DNA of 64,000 nt, from positions 1,116,001 to 1,180,000 of the forward strand of contig CAVSID010000001.1 in the NCBI GenBank assembly GCA_963727915.1. Reading direction: 5' to 3'. The stretch comes from CAWAND01 sp963727915. Its GTDB lineage: Bacteria > Chloroflexota > Anaerolineae > Anaerolineales > E44-bin32. The notes below the pieces were generated by a model. The model made no database searches and was not told the origin of the DNA. It saw only the letters and a list, made by a program, of their open reading frames with translations. Positions 8,278 through 18,078 of the stretch are shown here, one piece after another. Positions within the stretch are counted from its first letter, which is position 1. Each line of letters starts with the position of its first letter. A program made the translations under genes and the position numbers.

Positions 8278-8755
8278 ATGGCAGAAGACAACAGCATGCA
8301 AGATGCCGAGCGGATCAAGCCCTGCACAGATCCGAAGGCATCCGAGTTCGATTTCTGGCTTGGCGAATGGACGGCCGAATGGGGGGAAGACGGCCATGGG
8401 ACCAACGTCATCACCAAGGCACTCGGCGGGTGCGTTGTCTTGGAAAACTTCACCGATCTCGATGCGGGGCGGCAGCCCCTGGTGGGGATGAGTGTCTCGA
8501 CATACGTTCCCCGGGAGTCATGTTGGAAGCAAACATGGGTCGACAATCAGGGCGGCTACCTCGACTTCAAGGGGGGGATGACGGACGATGGCATGATCCT
8601 GAATTTGGGAGACGGTCCACGAGGGGCAGACCATTCATCAACGCATGGTCTGGCGAGACATCACCGACGATGCCTTCGAATGGAACTGGGATAGGTCTGA
8701 TGATGGGGGTGCGACTTGGAAGACGTTGTGGCACATTCATTATCGGCGGAAGTGA
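8278..8755 (+). CDS. DUF1579-like protein (one frameshift)
   Basis: The start ATG at 8278 follows GAGGAGGGAAGG. The first frame reads through the family-like motif SEFDFWLGEWTAEWGE near the N-terminus and on to about 8610. The same protein then continues one frame over, ending WRDITDDAFEWNWDRSDDG and a WHIHYRRK tail, with a stop at 8753-8755. The joined product is about 158 residues and resembles DUF1579-type lipocalin-like proteins of unknown function. The break is within a well-conserved reading and is probably a sequence error. No partner genes suggest a role. Confidence 0.65.
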
Positions 8756-8788
8756 GCCGAGCGCCGAAGGGCATCTCGAGACGGTAGG

Positions 8789-9325
8789 TCAGGGGTTGAA
8801 AGCACCACTTTGGTAGGGCCCCGGACAGGCATAAAGGTCCCATTGGGCTTCGTCCAACTGATCTTCGTCGGCTTCGACGACCCAATGGTCGTCCTGGTGC
8901 ACGGCCACCTTACTCAGAAGGTGGCCGTGCTGAATGATCTCGTGGCGGGTGGTCCCCTGGGTGGTCCAGGTCGGGTTGGTGATCGTCAAGTGGAAGCAAA
9001 CGGCCCGGTCCACGCCTGAGGCGGCTGCTTCGGTGGGCAGGCTGCCCTCGCCAACCACTTCGATGGTGACCTGACCGCACTCGGGCTGGCGCGGCTCTCC
9101 CGGCCAAATCGGCGTGTCGGTGATGCAGACCGTATAGCGCTGCCTCAGATCCGACTCCAGGCCGCTGGGCAGGCGTGGGCCGCCGAAGGAGGGCAGACTG
9201 CCGCGCAGGATCCAATAAGCCACAAGGACCGCACCCAGAATCAGCAGCAACCGGCTTGCGCTGTGCCTGCCCCAATGAATCGCCGAGTCATGGTGCAAGT
9301 GAGGGCGTCCTTCCCGTAAGGCCAC
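8789..9325 (-). CDS. hypothetical protein with one membrane anchor
   Basis: This 178-residue protein has a short basic N-terminus and one hydrophobic segment (about residues 24-41). The rest is a soluble domain with four Cys (in VCITDTP, PECGQVT, AVCFHLT and YACPGPY) that could form disulfides outside the cell. I recognise no family. It lies between a DUF1579-like gene (convergent) and the alpha/beta hydrolase gene. The start could be a later codon. The composition is protein-like and there is no competing frame. Confidence 0.55.
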   Translation of the reverse strand: MALREGRPHLHHDSAIHWGRHSASRLLLILGAVLVAYWILRGSLPSFGGPRLPSGLESDLRQRYTVCITDTPIWPGEPRQPECGQVTIEVVGEGSLPTEAAASGVDRAVCFHLTITNPTWTTQGTTRHEIIQHGHLLSKVAVHQDDHWVVEADEDQLDEAQWDLYACPGPYQSGAFNP

Positions 9326-9383
9326 GCCATTCGGCTGCGGTTGCCGACATTGTAGCGCTGGCCCACGGGAGAACCAAGCATGG

Positions 9384-10305
9384 TCAAGCGACCTTGTTCA
9401 GTCTTTCCTGCTGGACGACCGACTTCTCGAGCGCCGACCCAAGGAAATCGGCCAGACCTTCTGCCAGCTCAATCGATGTGAGCAGGCTTCGGTGGTTGCT
9501 GCCGGCGACCAAGAGACGGGTGACCCGAGCGGGGTCGGCTGCCGATACCAGCCTGTCGAGCTCTGCGGCGGGAATGCGGCGGTCGCGCCTGCCGTGAGCC
9601 AGGAGCACCGGCACTTGGATTCGCCCGATCTGTGCCAGGGGGGTGACCTCATCCGGTCCGCAGTCCATCCACCCCATTAGGACGCGTGATGACCAGGCGC
9701 AGGAAGGGACCGCGGGGGAGGTGCAGCGCCCGGAGTGCCCAGCGCGTGACCTCGACCGGGTCGGAAAAAGCCGAGAGGCTTGCCACAGCTCCTATGCGTT
9801 GATCCTTGGCCGTCGCCAGCAAGGCGGAAGCGGCGCCGAAGGAATGGCCGACGACGGCCAGGCGCGAGCTGTCCACATCCTCCCGGCCCCCAACATAATC
9901 CAGCGCTGCCCGAATGTCGTCAGTGAACTTCATAAGGGTGATCGGCCCATCAGCGGGGCTCCGACCATGACCGCGGGCATCGAAACCGAGGACGCCATAG
10001 CCGGCCCGGTGGAGCTGGCTGGCCAGGGGGAGCATCTGGCCTGACTCGCTTGACCAGCCATGAACGAGAACAACCGTCGGAGCCGGCCAGCCTGTGCTGG
10101 ACACCGGTACGAACCATGCGCTGAGCGGCTTTGTGCCGCTGGCGAATGTCAAGCTTTCGGCGTCCAGGCCGATGTCGCCTGGACAACGACGGGCCCGAAC
10201 GCGCGATGGCCGTGCCCAGAGGCGGGCGAAGAGCCAGGCGCCGGCGTAGACCAGAGCCAGGCTGCCCAATGCCACCCCAAGAATCAAGATCGCCGTTGTT
10301 GACAT
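9384..10305 (-). CDS. alpha/beta hydrolase with N-terminal TM anchor (one frameshift)
   Basis: The first 9649-10305 part has a membrane anchor (residues 5-25), the oxyanion region VVLVHGWSSESG, and the nucleophile elbow VVGHSFGAA. The remainder (9384-9677) is in another frame and supplies the acid Asp region AHGRRDRRIP and the catalytic His in GSNHRSLL. Together they make a complete serine hydrolase of about 305 residues, probably facing the outside of the membrane. The frameshift near 9670 splits a normal fold, so I treat it as one gene. It is 34 bases downstream of a TetR-family gene on the same strand, which may control it. The substrate is unknown. Confidence 0.8.
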
Positions 10306-10339
10306 GTCAATCCTCCCAAGGTTTGACAGTCGAGGAGCA

Positions 10340-10933
10340 TCAGGTCCGCAGATCGGCCTCGAAATGATGGCGGAGCGTGTCCTTCATGCTTTCGACGTAG
10401 ACGGGATCAGCGTAGATACGGGATAGGACGAGCGCGCCTTCGAGACAGGCGATAATGCGGGCGGCTTCGCCGGAGGGGTCGACATCGGGCCGGAGCTCGC
10501 CCCGGGACCGACCAGACGAGATGATGATCTTGAGGAGCGACATCCAATCATCCATGGCGGCGCGCGCCTTGGCCAGGAGCGCAGGATGGGTGTCGTCGCT
10601 GTCGACCGCCGTGTTCAAGATCGGGCAGCCGCCCATCAGCGGCGACCCTTCGGCCAGCTCGCCGAACGCCGAAACCATGGTGTTCAAACGCTCCACGGCA
10701 CCCCGTGTGCCTCGCAGGGCCCGCAGGTAATGGCGCCGCAGGCGGTCATAGGCATGGTCGAAGGTCTCCAATGCCAGCTCGTCCTTGCTGTCGAAATGGC
10801 GGTAGATGCCGCCCTTCTGCAGCCCGGTGGCCTGCATGATGTCGGACAAGCTGGTCCCGGCGAAGCCGTGTTGGTTGAACAGGTTGATCGATGTCTCGAG
10901 GATTCGGCTGCGTGTGTCGTCACCTTTGCCCAT
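10340..10933 (-). CDS. TetR/AcrR-family transcriptional regulator
   Basis: I set the start at the ATG at 10931-10933 (MGKGDDTRSRILETSINLF); the upstream frame extension covers the promoter. The 197-residue protein has a TetR_N helix-turn-helix with GFAGTSLSDIMQATGLQKGG followed by IYRHFDSKDEL. The ligand-binding half contains the LMGGCPILN motif seen in the LmrA/YxaF-like subgroup. A perfect dyad (10954-10969) 20 bases upstream is the likely autoregulatory operator. The next gene on the strand is the alpha/beta hydrolase, so detoxification of a small organic compound is a possible theme, by inference. Confidence 0.92.
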   Translation of the reverse strand: MGKGDDTRSRILETSINLFNQHGFAGTSLSDIMQATGLQKGGIYRHFDSKDELALETFDHAYDRLRRHYLRALRGTRGAVERLNTMVSAFGELAEGSPLMGGCPILNTAVDSDDTHPALLAKARAAMDDWMSLLKIIISSGRSRGELRPDVDPSGEAARIIACLEGALVLSRIYADPVYVESMKDTLRHHFEADLRT

Positions 10934-10953
10934 GAAACGCCCTCGACAGGAAA

Positions 10954-10969
10954 GAGACCGGACGGTCTC
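10954..10969. promoter_or_regulatory. TetR-type operator
   Basis: GAGACCG-GA-CGGTCTC is a perfect 7-2-7 palindrome 20 bases upstream of the TetR-family start. The AGACC...GGTCT core matches the operator style of LmrA/YxaF-like TetR regulators, which is also the subgroup suggested by the protein. Confidence 0.75.
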
Positions 10970-11152
10970 AAGATAGTAGTCCAAATCCTGGCCCTGTGTC
11001 AAGCCCACCACCGGGGAAGAACGGGCGTCAGAGTAAGGACCGCGCTCGGCCGGGAAAGCTATAATCGGTGCGTGGCCGGGGAGCAATTCACCGACCGACC
11101 CTTGCTTCGGAATCCCGGAGCCTTCGCCTGGCTAGGGCAAGGAGATCCCCCA

Positions 11153-12299
11153 ATGTTGCGCAAGAGATCACGCGCCATGTTGCTATGGCTGGTTGTTCCG
11201 GTCTTGGCTGCATGCGCACCTGCCATCGCTAAAGGCACGGCAGCGCCAGTGGCCGTTGAGACCGCCGTGTCAGGCACCCTGACGGCGCTGGCACCGAGCC
11301 AGGAACCCACGACGCAGCCGCCATCGCCCACACCGACCCCGCCGCCCCCGATGTTGTGGGCTTGTTACACGTGCGGAGGAGAGACTCTTTGGCAGTTGGC
11401 CCCAGGGTTGCCACATGAATTCAAATTGCCGGTGGTGATGGGACAGTTCTACGGGTATACAACCCAGACCGGACGCATCCTGATGGCTCTGGCGTTTGGC
11501 GATCACGGGGCCGGCCCAGGCAACGCGGCCGTGAGCGACCTGTCCATCCTCGATCTTCAAAGCGGGCACGTCACTCAGATCCTGCCCGACAATGTGGTCG
11601 AGGCCGCTGTGGGGACCAGATGGCCAGTCTTTCGCCTACGTCCTGGCGACGCCTTCGACCTACGAGTTGCGCTGGCGGTTCGCCGACGGACAGGACAGCT
11701 TGTTGGCGATGGATGTCAGCTTCACCTGGTCGTTGGCGCCTTCCGGGAAGGCGATTGCTTTCACGCGTGAGAGCGGATACAACCTATCGGCCGCCCCCGG
11801 CCTGTTTGCGGTGACGGTACCGAACGGAGAAGAGATCCAGCTGTCTGAGGCTGACAAGGGGGGTGTAGGTAGTATCTCCGACCGGCCAGTCTGGTCGCCC
11901 GACAGCCAGGAAGTCATCTTCTCCTTGTGGGGCGGGGCCGAAACGCGCGTGATCCTTGCCCGGGCCGACGGCTCGCAAGCCTTCGATCTTGGCATTGACC
12001 CGTCGGCGGCAGATGCCTGGTGGTCGGGGCTGCAGATCCCTGACTTGCTTTGGTATCCAGACGGGGATCACTTGCTGGTCAACGCTTCCGCCACGAATCC
12101 CGACGCCGGTGCCGGCGGCATGGGTGGGCCGACGGCGCTCGTGGTCTACCGGATCGATCGCGGGGCACAGAGGCTGGCTGACGGTCGCCTGGTCGGCGAG
12201 ACAATGGGCCTGATCGGCTGGGACGTTCCCGGTCAATCGGTCTGGGCGATCGGCCCCGGCGGGCAGCCGGAGGCGGTGTCGGTGTCCGCTGAACCCTAG
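11153..12299 (+). CDS. beta-propeller (TolB/WD40-like) lipoprotein (one frameshift)
   Basis: The start ATG at 11153 follows AAGGAGATC. The N-terminus is a lipoprotein signal with lipobox VLAAC, followed by a Pro/Thr-rich tether. The rest reads as a repeated blade pattern with motifs such as WSPDSQEVIFSLWGG and LLWYPDGDHLLVNAS, typical of TolB-like propellers. The frame changes near 11590-11610, where PLWGPDGQSFAYV continues in the new frame to the stop at 12299. The joined product is about 380 residues, anchored outside the cytoplasmic membrane. TATAAT at 11060-11065 could be its -10 box. The binding partner is unknown. Confidence 0.7.
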
Positions 12300-12632
12300 G
12301 TGACGGCCCGTCGACGGCCGCACAGCGTGTACAATGGTGCAACTGACTTTCCGGGAGGGGATGGCATGCCAACTTCTCAAATCAACTCTGACCCTGTGTG
12401 TGGATTGAGGAGCACCTAGCCTGAGCTGCGCGTCCAGCTAGTCTTTCCGCTGGCTGCGCGCACGGTTCCACAACCTGATCGTGTGTTTGTGGCAGGCTGG
12501 TTCCTTCCCGGTCACGGCTAAGCGAGCACGTCGGCCGCCGTCCAACTCCCTACGCTCCCCCACACGCCTCTTTATCCACCGAACCGCCGAACATTCCACA
12601 TCCGGCGCCCACTGCCGGAAAGGTGAGGCACG
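12300..12632. other. 333-base intergenic stretch
   Basis: No gene is called. A TACAAT box at 12329-12334, preceded by TG, could be an extended -10 promoter for the MFS gene. A 15-codon open frame starting at 12361 has a GGGAGGGG site just ahead of its ATG, but nothing else supports it. Confidence 0.35.
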
Positions 12633-13884
12633 ATGTTTGCGTTCCTTAGACGCCGGTGGGAGCCGGCCTTTGCCTACCTGTTTCTGAATGCCGCTCAATC
12701 GCTGTTCTTCAGCTTGGCATTCACCGTCAATCTGATCTATCAGGTCTCCACGGCACGACTGACCCCTTTTCAACTTGTTCTGGTCGGAAGTGTCCTGGAA
12801 GGGACGATCCTGATCTTCGAGATCCCCACCGGACTGGTGGCGGATGTCGTCAGTCGGCGCCTGTCGGTGCTCATTGGACTGGCACTGACCGGCCTGAGCT
12901 TCCTGGTTCAGGGAACTTTCCCGGTCTTCGGCTGGATCGCGCGTATCTCAAGTGATCTGGGGGATCGGATACACCTTCACCAGCGGGGCGACCACGGCCT
13001 GGGTGGTGGACGAGATTGGCGAAGCGCGTGCGGCTTCGCTCTTTCTGCGCGAAACACAGCTCTCCAACCTGGCCAGCGTGGCCGGGATATTGTTGGCGGT
13101 GGTCATTGGCAGCCTGAAGCTGGCGTGGCCGCTGCTAATTAGCGGCGCGCTATTTCTGCTGCTCACCGCGCTGCTGGCGGTGCGGATGCCGGAGACGGGC
13201 TTCTCGCCGCCCGACACCGCCCATCGGAGCCCGCTTGCAGCGATGAGGGGCTCGCTTCAAGATGGCGTGCGTTTCGTGGCCGGTCATCCCGCCCTGCGCC
13301 TGCTGTTTACTGTCGCCATACTGACCGGGGCTGCGAGTGAAGGTTTCGACCGGCTGAGAACGGCCCACTGGATACGCGAAGTGGGATTTCCCAGCCTGGG
13401 GGGCCTCCAAGCCGTGGTCTGGTTGGCAGGCATCAACCTGTTGGTTTCTCTCCTGGCGGCATTGGGAGCACGCCTGATGGAAGGGAGCATCGACTTGGAA
13501 GACACCGGGACGGTTGCCAGGAACTTGAGCCTGCTGGTGGGGATCACGGCCGGGTGCACCGTGATCTTTGGCGTGGCGGATGGCTTTGGCCTGGCTCTCT
13601 TGGGGACGCTGGGCGTGCGGGTGAGTCGTGCCCTGGCGGTCCCCTTAATCCAGACCTGGATGAACCGCAGCCTACGCCCCGGTTTGCGGGCGACCGTCCT
13701 GTCCATGGCGGGCCAGATGGATGCCTTGGGGCAAGTCTGCGGTGGGCCCGTGATCGGCTGGCTTGGCAGCGCGGTGTCGATCCCGGCCGCTTTGCTGACC
13801 AGTGCCGGGGCTCTGCTGCCTGCCATCGGTCTCTACCGGCGTTGGCGCCCGGAAGACGAAAGCGCGCTTCGCACGTCCTCTTGA
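12633..13884 (+). CDS. MFS transporter (one frameshift)
   Basis: The ATG at 12633 has AAAGGTGAGG just upstream. The first frame encodes the N-terminal helices, with the loop GLVADVVSRRLSVLIG matching the MFS loop 2-3 signature. From about 12950 the protein continues one frame over (YTFTSGATTAWVVDEIGE) to 13884. Together they give a twelve-helix protein of about 416 residues, the usual size for the superfamily. The central region resembles MFS drug/sugar transporters annotated only by family. The substrate is unknown. The break lies inside a conserved loop and is probably a consensus error rather than two genes. Confidence 0.8.
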
Positions 13885-13909
13885 CTTCCCCCAGGGCAGT
13901 GAGGATAAT
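13881..13909 (+). promoter_or_regulatory. sigma70-like promoter for the TrmB-family gene
   Basis: TTGACT (13881-13886) and GATAAT (13904-13909) are separated by exactly 17 bases, and the -10 lies 22 bases before the next start codon. The -35 overlaps the stop of the MFS gene. Confidence 0.6.
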
Positions 13910-13931
13910 GGCCTGAGTAGTTCGGGATAGG

Positions 13932-14756
13932 ATGACTATGGCCACCTCGCGACGACTGCAGACTGACTTGATGGCGTTGGGCCTCACCGAGTACGAGGCC
14001 CGCGTCTACCTGGCCCTGCTCAAGGAGAGTCCGGCCACCGGGTACCAGATCAGCAAGGTATCGGGCGTTCCGCGCTCGATGGTATATGAAGCTCTGGGCC
14101 GGCTGGATAACCGAGGGGCGGTCTTGTCGACCCAGTCGGAGCGAGCCACGTTGTACCGTCCTGTCCCACCTGACGCGCTGCTTGCAAGCTACGAGCGCGA
14201 ACACCGCCAGCTGATCGGATCGCTGCGGACCGGCCTGGCGGAAGTGGAAGGATCGGTGCAAGGCGAGCGCTTATGGCGCATTCAAGGTCAGGCGCCCGTG
14301 CGGACGTACATGATGCGTATGATCGAAGCCTGCCGCGGGGATTTGTTCCTGGTCCTGCCGGACTCCGAACTGGAGGCGTTGCGGGAATCCGTGGTCCGGG
14401 CGGCGGAGCGAGGCGTCAGGGTTCGGGCGCTGCTCACCGGGCAAGGCTCCTTGGATGTGGGCGAAGTCGCCCGTCATCCGAGCGTCGAGAGCGAACTCCA
14501 GCAGCTGACGAACATTGCGCTGGTGGAAGCCGATCAGCGGCAGGCGTTGATCGCCGACACAAGCGGTCAGGTGAGCGCCACCGTCACGGAAGATGACAAC
14601 CTGGTGTTGATCGCCCGGCAGTTCGTGTGGATGGAGCTGCTGGCACAGCAGTTGGTGTCGCGGCTGGGGGAGGACCTGTTCCAGGCGCTTGATCCGGCCG
14701 CCCAGGGGATCTTCCGCGAGCTTCAAGCCAAGGAGGCCGAGTGGCCCAGAAGATAA
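13932..14756 (+). CDS. TrmB-family transcriptional regulator
   Basis: The 274-residue protein begins with a TrmB-type winged helix (about residues 8-78) carrying LGLTEYEARVYLALLKESP, ISKVSGVPRSMVYEALGRL and a basic wing. The C-terminal half (about 100-250) is a phospholipase-D-like fold typical of TrmB effector domains. TrmB proteins were first known as sugar-responsive regulators, but bacterial members regulate varied genes. Its end overlaps the start of a VIT1/CCC1-type transporter by 16 bases, so it probably controls that gene; whether the signal is a metal or a sugar is not visible. The frame is intact. Confidence 0.9.
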   Translation: MTMATSRRLQTDLMALGLTEYEARVYLALLKESPATGYQISKVSGVPRSMVYEALGRLDNRGAVLSTQSERATLYRPVPPDALLASYEREHRQLIGSLRTGLAEVEGSVQGERLWRIQGQAPVRTYMMRMIEACRGDLFLVLPDSELEALRESVVRAAERGVRVRALLTGQGSLDVGEVARHPSVESELQQLTNIALVEADQRQALIADTSGQVSATVTEDDNLVLIARQFVWMELLAQQLVSRLGEDLFQALDPAAQGIFRELQAKEAEWPRR

Positions 14757-15523
14757 CTGCCGAATTTGACCATGGTTTGAAGCCGAGTCCTTTAGCGACC
14801 GAGTTGAAGGACGTGCGGCCAGATGAACTCGACCATCACCTGACCGGGGATCCTCACAAGGCTTCATTCGGCCTGTCAGATATCATTCTCGGCGGACAGG
14901 ACGGCTTGGTAAATGTGCTGGGGGTGATCCTGGGGGTTGCGGCGGCCACGTCTGACACGCGTATCGTCCTGGCTGCTGGATTAGCGGCAACCTTCGCCGA
15001 ATCCGTATCCATGGCGGCAGTTGCGTTCACTTCCAAGCGCGCTGAGCAGTCGTTCTATGAGAGTGAGCAGGAGCGGGAGTACCGCCACATCCGCCGTACC
15101 CCCACGGTTGAACGCGATGAGATTCGCCGAATATATGCCTCCAAGGGATTTGAGGACCCATTGCTGGAGCATATCGTGGACACGATCACCTCCGACCCTG
15201 ACACCTGGGTGGCAGTTATGATGGCCGAGGAACACCAACTGCAGCCGACAAATGCCGGCTACCCGTTCCGTTCGGCCTGGATTGTGGGTCTGGCGGCCTT
15301 CGTTGGCTCGCTCATCCCGCTGGCGCCGTTCGTGTTCCTGCCTGTGGGCGTCGGCATGGTCTCGTCGATCGTGATCTCGGCTGTGACGCTCTTCGCCGTC
15401 GGTGTCTACAAGGCCCGTGTCACCGTCGGACGGCCGGGCCGGAGCGGCCTGGAGATGGCCATCATCGGCACCCTCAGCGCCCTGGTAGGGTACATTGTCG
15501 GCCTGTTCTTCCGGGTGCCTTGA
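14741..15523 (+). CDS. VIT1/CCC1-family iron/manganese transporter
   Basis: The 260-residue protein matches the CCC1/VIT1 family. It has SDIILGGQDGLVNVLGVILGVAAAT near residues 46-70, and the second conserved helix ESVSMAAVAFTSKRAEQSFY. A hydrophilic metal-binding region containing EREYRHIRRTP and EEHQLQP follows, and then three more membrane segments. Family members move Fe(II) or Mn(II) out of the cytosol. It is translationally coupled to the TrmB-family gene (16-base overlap). The frame is intact. Confidence 0.92.
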   Translation: MAQKITAEFDHGLKPSPLATELKDVRPDELDHHLTGDPHKASFGLSDIILGGQDGLVNVLGVILGVAAATSDTRIVLAAGLAATFAESVSMAAVAFTSKRAEQSFYESEQEREYRHIRRTPTVERDEIRRIYASKGFEDPLLEHIVDTITSDPDTWVAVMMAEEHQLQPTNAGYPFRSAWIVGLAAFVGSLIPLAPFVFLPVGVGMVSSIVISAVTLFAVGVYKARVTVGRPGRSGLEMAIIGTLSALVGYIVGLFFRVP

Positions 15524-15554
15524 GACAACTAATCGGATACGGAACTCCCCCCGA

Positions 15555-15889
15555 CTATTCCTCCTCCGAAATCTTCCATAGATTAACCGTGACGCCAAAA
15601 GGATCCCGGACACAGCAGTCCTGACCTTCACCACGCCAACGGATGACCTCGCATCCGTAGGCCAGCAAGTGATCGTGTGCCGCTTCCGGGTCCTCCACGA
15701 ACAGCTCCATGATTGGCCCGCTTACTTCATCGTCCTCGATGACAAATAAGTTCAGAGGGGCGGCGTCGTGGTCACCAAGGGCAGGATCGGACGAGCGATT
15801 CGCAAATCCGAGGACGCCTTCATAGAAGCCGATTGCATCGGAAAATCGCCCTTTCCCACGGCCACATTGGGACCCATCTTGAACTTCAT
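15555..15889 (-). CDS. VOC-family (glyoxalase-like) protein (one frameshift)
   Basis: The likely start is the ATG at 15887-15889, with GAGGAG 7 bases upstream. It reads MKFKMGPNVAVG and then shifts frame near 15850 into RFSDAIGFYEGVLGF, a classic first VOC repeat. A second half follows with DHLLAYGCEVI and RDPFGVTVNLW. The protein is about 111 residues. VOC proteins are metal-dependent glyoxalases, dioxygenases or antibiotic-binding proteins; the C-terminal DPFG...W pattern is typical of small single-domain members. No function is assignable. The long upstream extension of the open frame is not used. Confidence 0.75.
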
Positions 15890-15945
15890 GGGAGGTCTCC
15901 TCTCCTTCCCCCCTAAGTGTGGATGCCATGGGCGGTCTGTTCCCG

Positions 15946-17728
15946 CTAGGGTCCCAAGCTAATCTCGGCCACCGCCGGCCAGGCCTCGTTGTCCCCGCCG
16001 AACCAGGCGCGGCACACGATAGGTTCCGTTGCCGGGCGGTGCCCATTGAAGCATGTAGCCTCCATCGGATTGGGTCATGGCTGTTCCAACTGCCAGCCTG
16101 GTGACCTCGATCGGAAGGGTCATCCGCTGGACCTCGCCGGCGTCGTTCAAGAAGACGATGTCGAAGTAACCGCTGGCCTGGGTCGGCGGGTCGACGCGTG
16201 CCCGGAAGGTGAGGTCGAATGGCTGCCCAGCCTGGACGGCAAACGTGTCAGAGTTCAGTCCTACATCTTGGCCCGACTCGGCAGCCACCGAGAGAGCCCG
16301 CCCCGTTCCGTTCTCTCCTCCGGTCAGTTGGGCGGACCCCGCACCCCATGTCCCCCAGCCCTGCAAGCCGCTGCCGAATCGGCTGTTGGGGACTCGACTG
16401 CCGGTCTGCCCACCTTCAACGTAGCTGACCGAACCGAGGCTGAAGTGGGCCGGGCCGGAGCAGCCGCATTCGGTGTTGACGCGGAATCCGACATCGGCCG
16501 TGGTTGCGCCGTCGGGAACCACGCCGTTGAGCGTGTAATCAGCCCAACCTCCCGGGCCGCTGAGAGGCAGAACCGAAAGCTCGATAGAGGCATTGGGAAT
16601 GGGTGTTCCGTCCATCAGCGTCAGGCTGCCTCCTGCGCTGGCTTGGTGTAGGGCCAGGCCTAGGGTGGAGCGAGGCCGCAGATAGTTGAGCACGAAGTTG
16701 GTGTATGTGCCGGGCTGTTCCTCGGGCAGGAGCTGCTGGGGTTGTGGATTCCAGGATTGGAAGATGGCGTCGTCCGGCTGGCCGCCCTGAAGGACTTCGA
16801 AGGCTTCCATGCGCTGGCGGGCGTGATCATACCAGGCAGCATCTGAGGCATCGGCCGGATCGCCAATGTAGTAGATGCCGAATGGGACGCCGCGTGGTTG
16901 AACCACGTCCTGGATGGCCCGGGCCTTCTCTGCCCAGTCGGGGATGTTGAAGTTGACATCCAGGTGGAAGAAACCCAAGGGCTCTCCGGTCACCTCCTGG
17001 TAGGCGGACAGCCAATCCGAGACGGCGGCGGGGTCGAGATCGGCGGTCTCGATACTCCCGACAACGACGTCCGGAAAGACCTGGCGGACAGCTGAGATGG
17101 TCTGGGCGGCGTCCTTGGCGATCTCCTGCGGAGTCATACGGCAGGCCGGGTCGTAGTAGGTGGCGGCGTCGAAACCGTGCTCCATTTCCATGGCGTATAG
17201 CACGCCGCCGTTCGCCTGGATTCTCTGCGCAATGCGCTTGGCCGCTGGGGCGCCCGAGAAACCCTCGATCGTGCCAGCATTGCACGGTCCGTGCTCTGTC
17301 AGAGGTCCGGATTCGAAGGCCACTGCAATGTGCCGCTGCCTGAGATCGGCGAACACCTGCTGGAGCTGGCTCGGCGTGGCCAGACTGTCGAGCCAGACCG
17401 GATAGAGCACCATGACCCTGACCGCTTCCGAAGCGCGCGGCCACGGTGCACCGGCGTGAAAGAGCTGGAAGTAATCGTAGCCTCCGACCCCGGGATTGGC
17501 CTGGCTCCATTCTGGGGGATCGAGGGGCCCGAACCAGATCTGTGGCCGGGTGGTCATGTCTTTCAGGGGCCAGGCCGGCGTTGGACCCGTGGCGGGGGAA
17601 GATGGGATCGAAGAAGCTGTTGTCGGTTGCTCCACGGGTGGGGCGCCCAGGCCGGTTGGCAAGGCGCAAGCCAGCAGCGCGGCGAAGAGGACCAGAAGAC
17701 ACGGCAGGCGAGCTTGTCGACTGTCCAT
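15946..17728 (-). CDS. large secreted lipoprotein with TIM-barrel-like and CBM-like regions (C-terminal frameshift)
   Basis: I prefer the ATG at 17726-17728 (MDSRQARLPC) because GGAGGAG lies nine bases upstream. The signal peptide ends in the lipobox ALLAC, followed by a Thr/Pro-rich linker. Residues about 65-385 look like a TIM-barrel region: many beta-alpha motifs such as VVVGSIETADLD, GFFHLDVNFNIPDW and GIYYIGDP. The last part (about 460-585) is a beta-sandwich like CBM_4_9 carbohydrate-binding modules, with FGSGLQGWGTWGAG. Near 16015 a frameshift hides the end; the true stop is likely at 15946-15948. I suspect a surface glycoside hydrolase or sugar-binding protein, but I cannot name a family. 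Confidence 0.65.
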
Positions 17729-18078
17729 CGGGGGCACCTCCTCCGCGTCCTCCTCGCCCTGGCGGGAGGAGAGAGGTTCTCGAGATCAGGCGGATCAAAG
17801 CAAGTCAGTTGCGGGGACGACAGTGTGGGTTGAAGCCGCAGATCCACAATACTCCAATTCAGGAGGCATCGTGCTGGGAATCTTCCAGCCCAACTGTTGG
17901 GTCGCTCTTCGGAATCCGGCCGTGCCGAGTCAGCCGGGTGGGCATCCGGGGTCTCGTATCAGCGTCTGCGCCGGATGGGCTCGAGAGGCCCAAAGTGGTG
18001 GCTTGTGAATTTCATCACAATCGCGTCAAGGTTCAGGAAGAATTCGAGTCAGGGCTTGCTGGCGGTCGGAGACGCACC
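17729..18078. other. 350-base intergenic stretch with an operator-like dyad
   Basis: This is the upstream region of the large lipoprotein and the downstream region of the AlkZ-like gene. It has no gene, but holds the TTGTGA-N6-TCACAA site at 18003-18020. That places the dyad about 275 bases ahead of the lipoprotein start. Confidence 0.5.
18003..18020. promoter_or_regulatory. TTGTGA-N6-TCACAA operator-like dyad, site 3
   Basis: TTGTGAATTTCATCACAA, with conserved six-base arms, lies between genes. The distance to the next start is larger than for the other sites, so its target is the least certain of the seven. Confidence 0.55.

Noticed and set aside
10299..10310. TTGACATGTCAA palindrome at the alpha/beta hydrolase start
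   Set aside because: The 12-base palindrome covers the start codon and is likely chance; the clearer TetR dyad lies ahead of the operon.
12633..13142. Two separate MFS fragments
   Set aside because: The helices and signature loop are continuous across the frameshift and add up to one normal 12-helix transporter.
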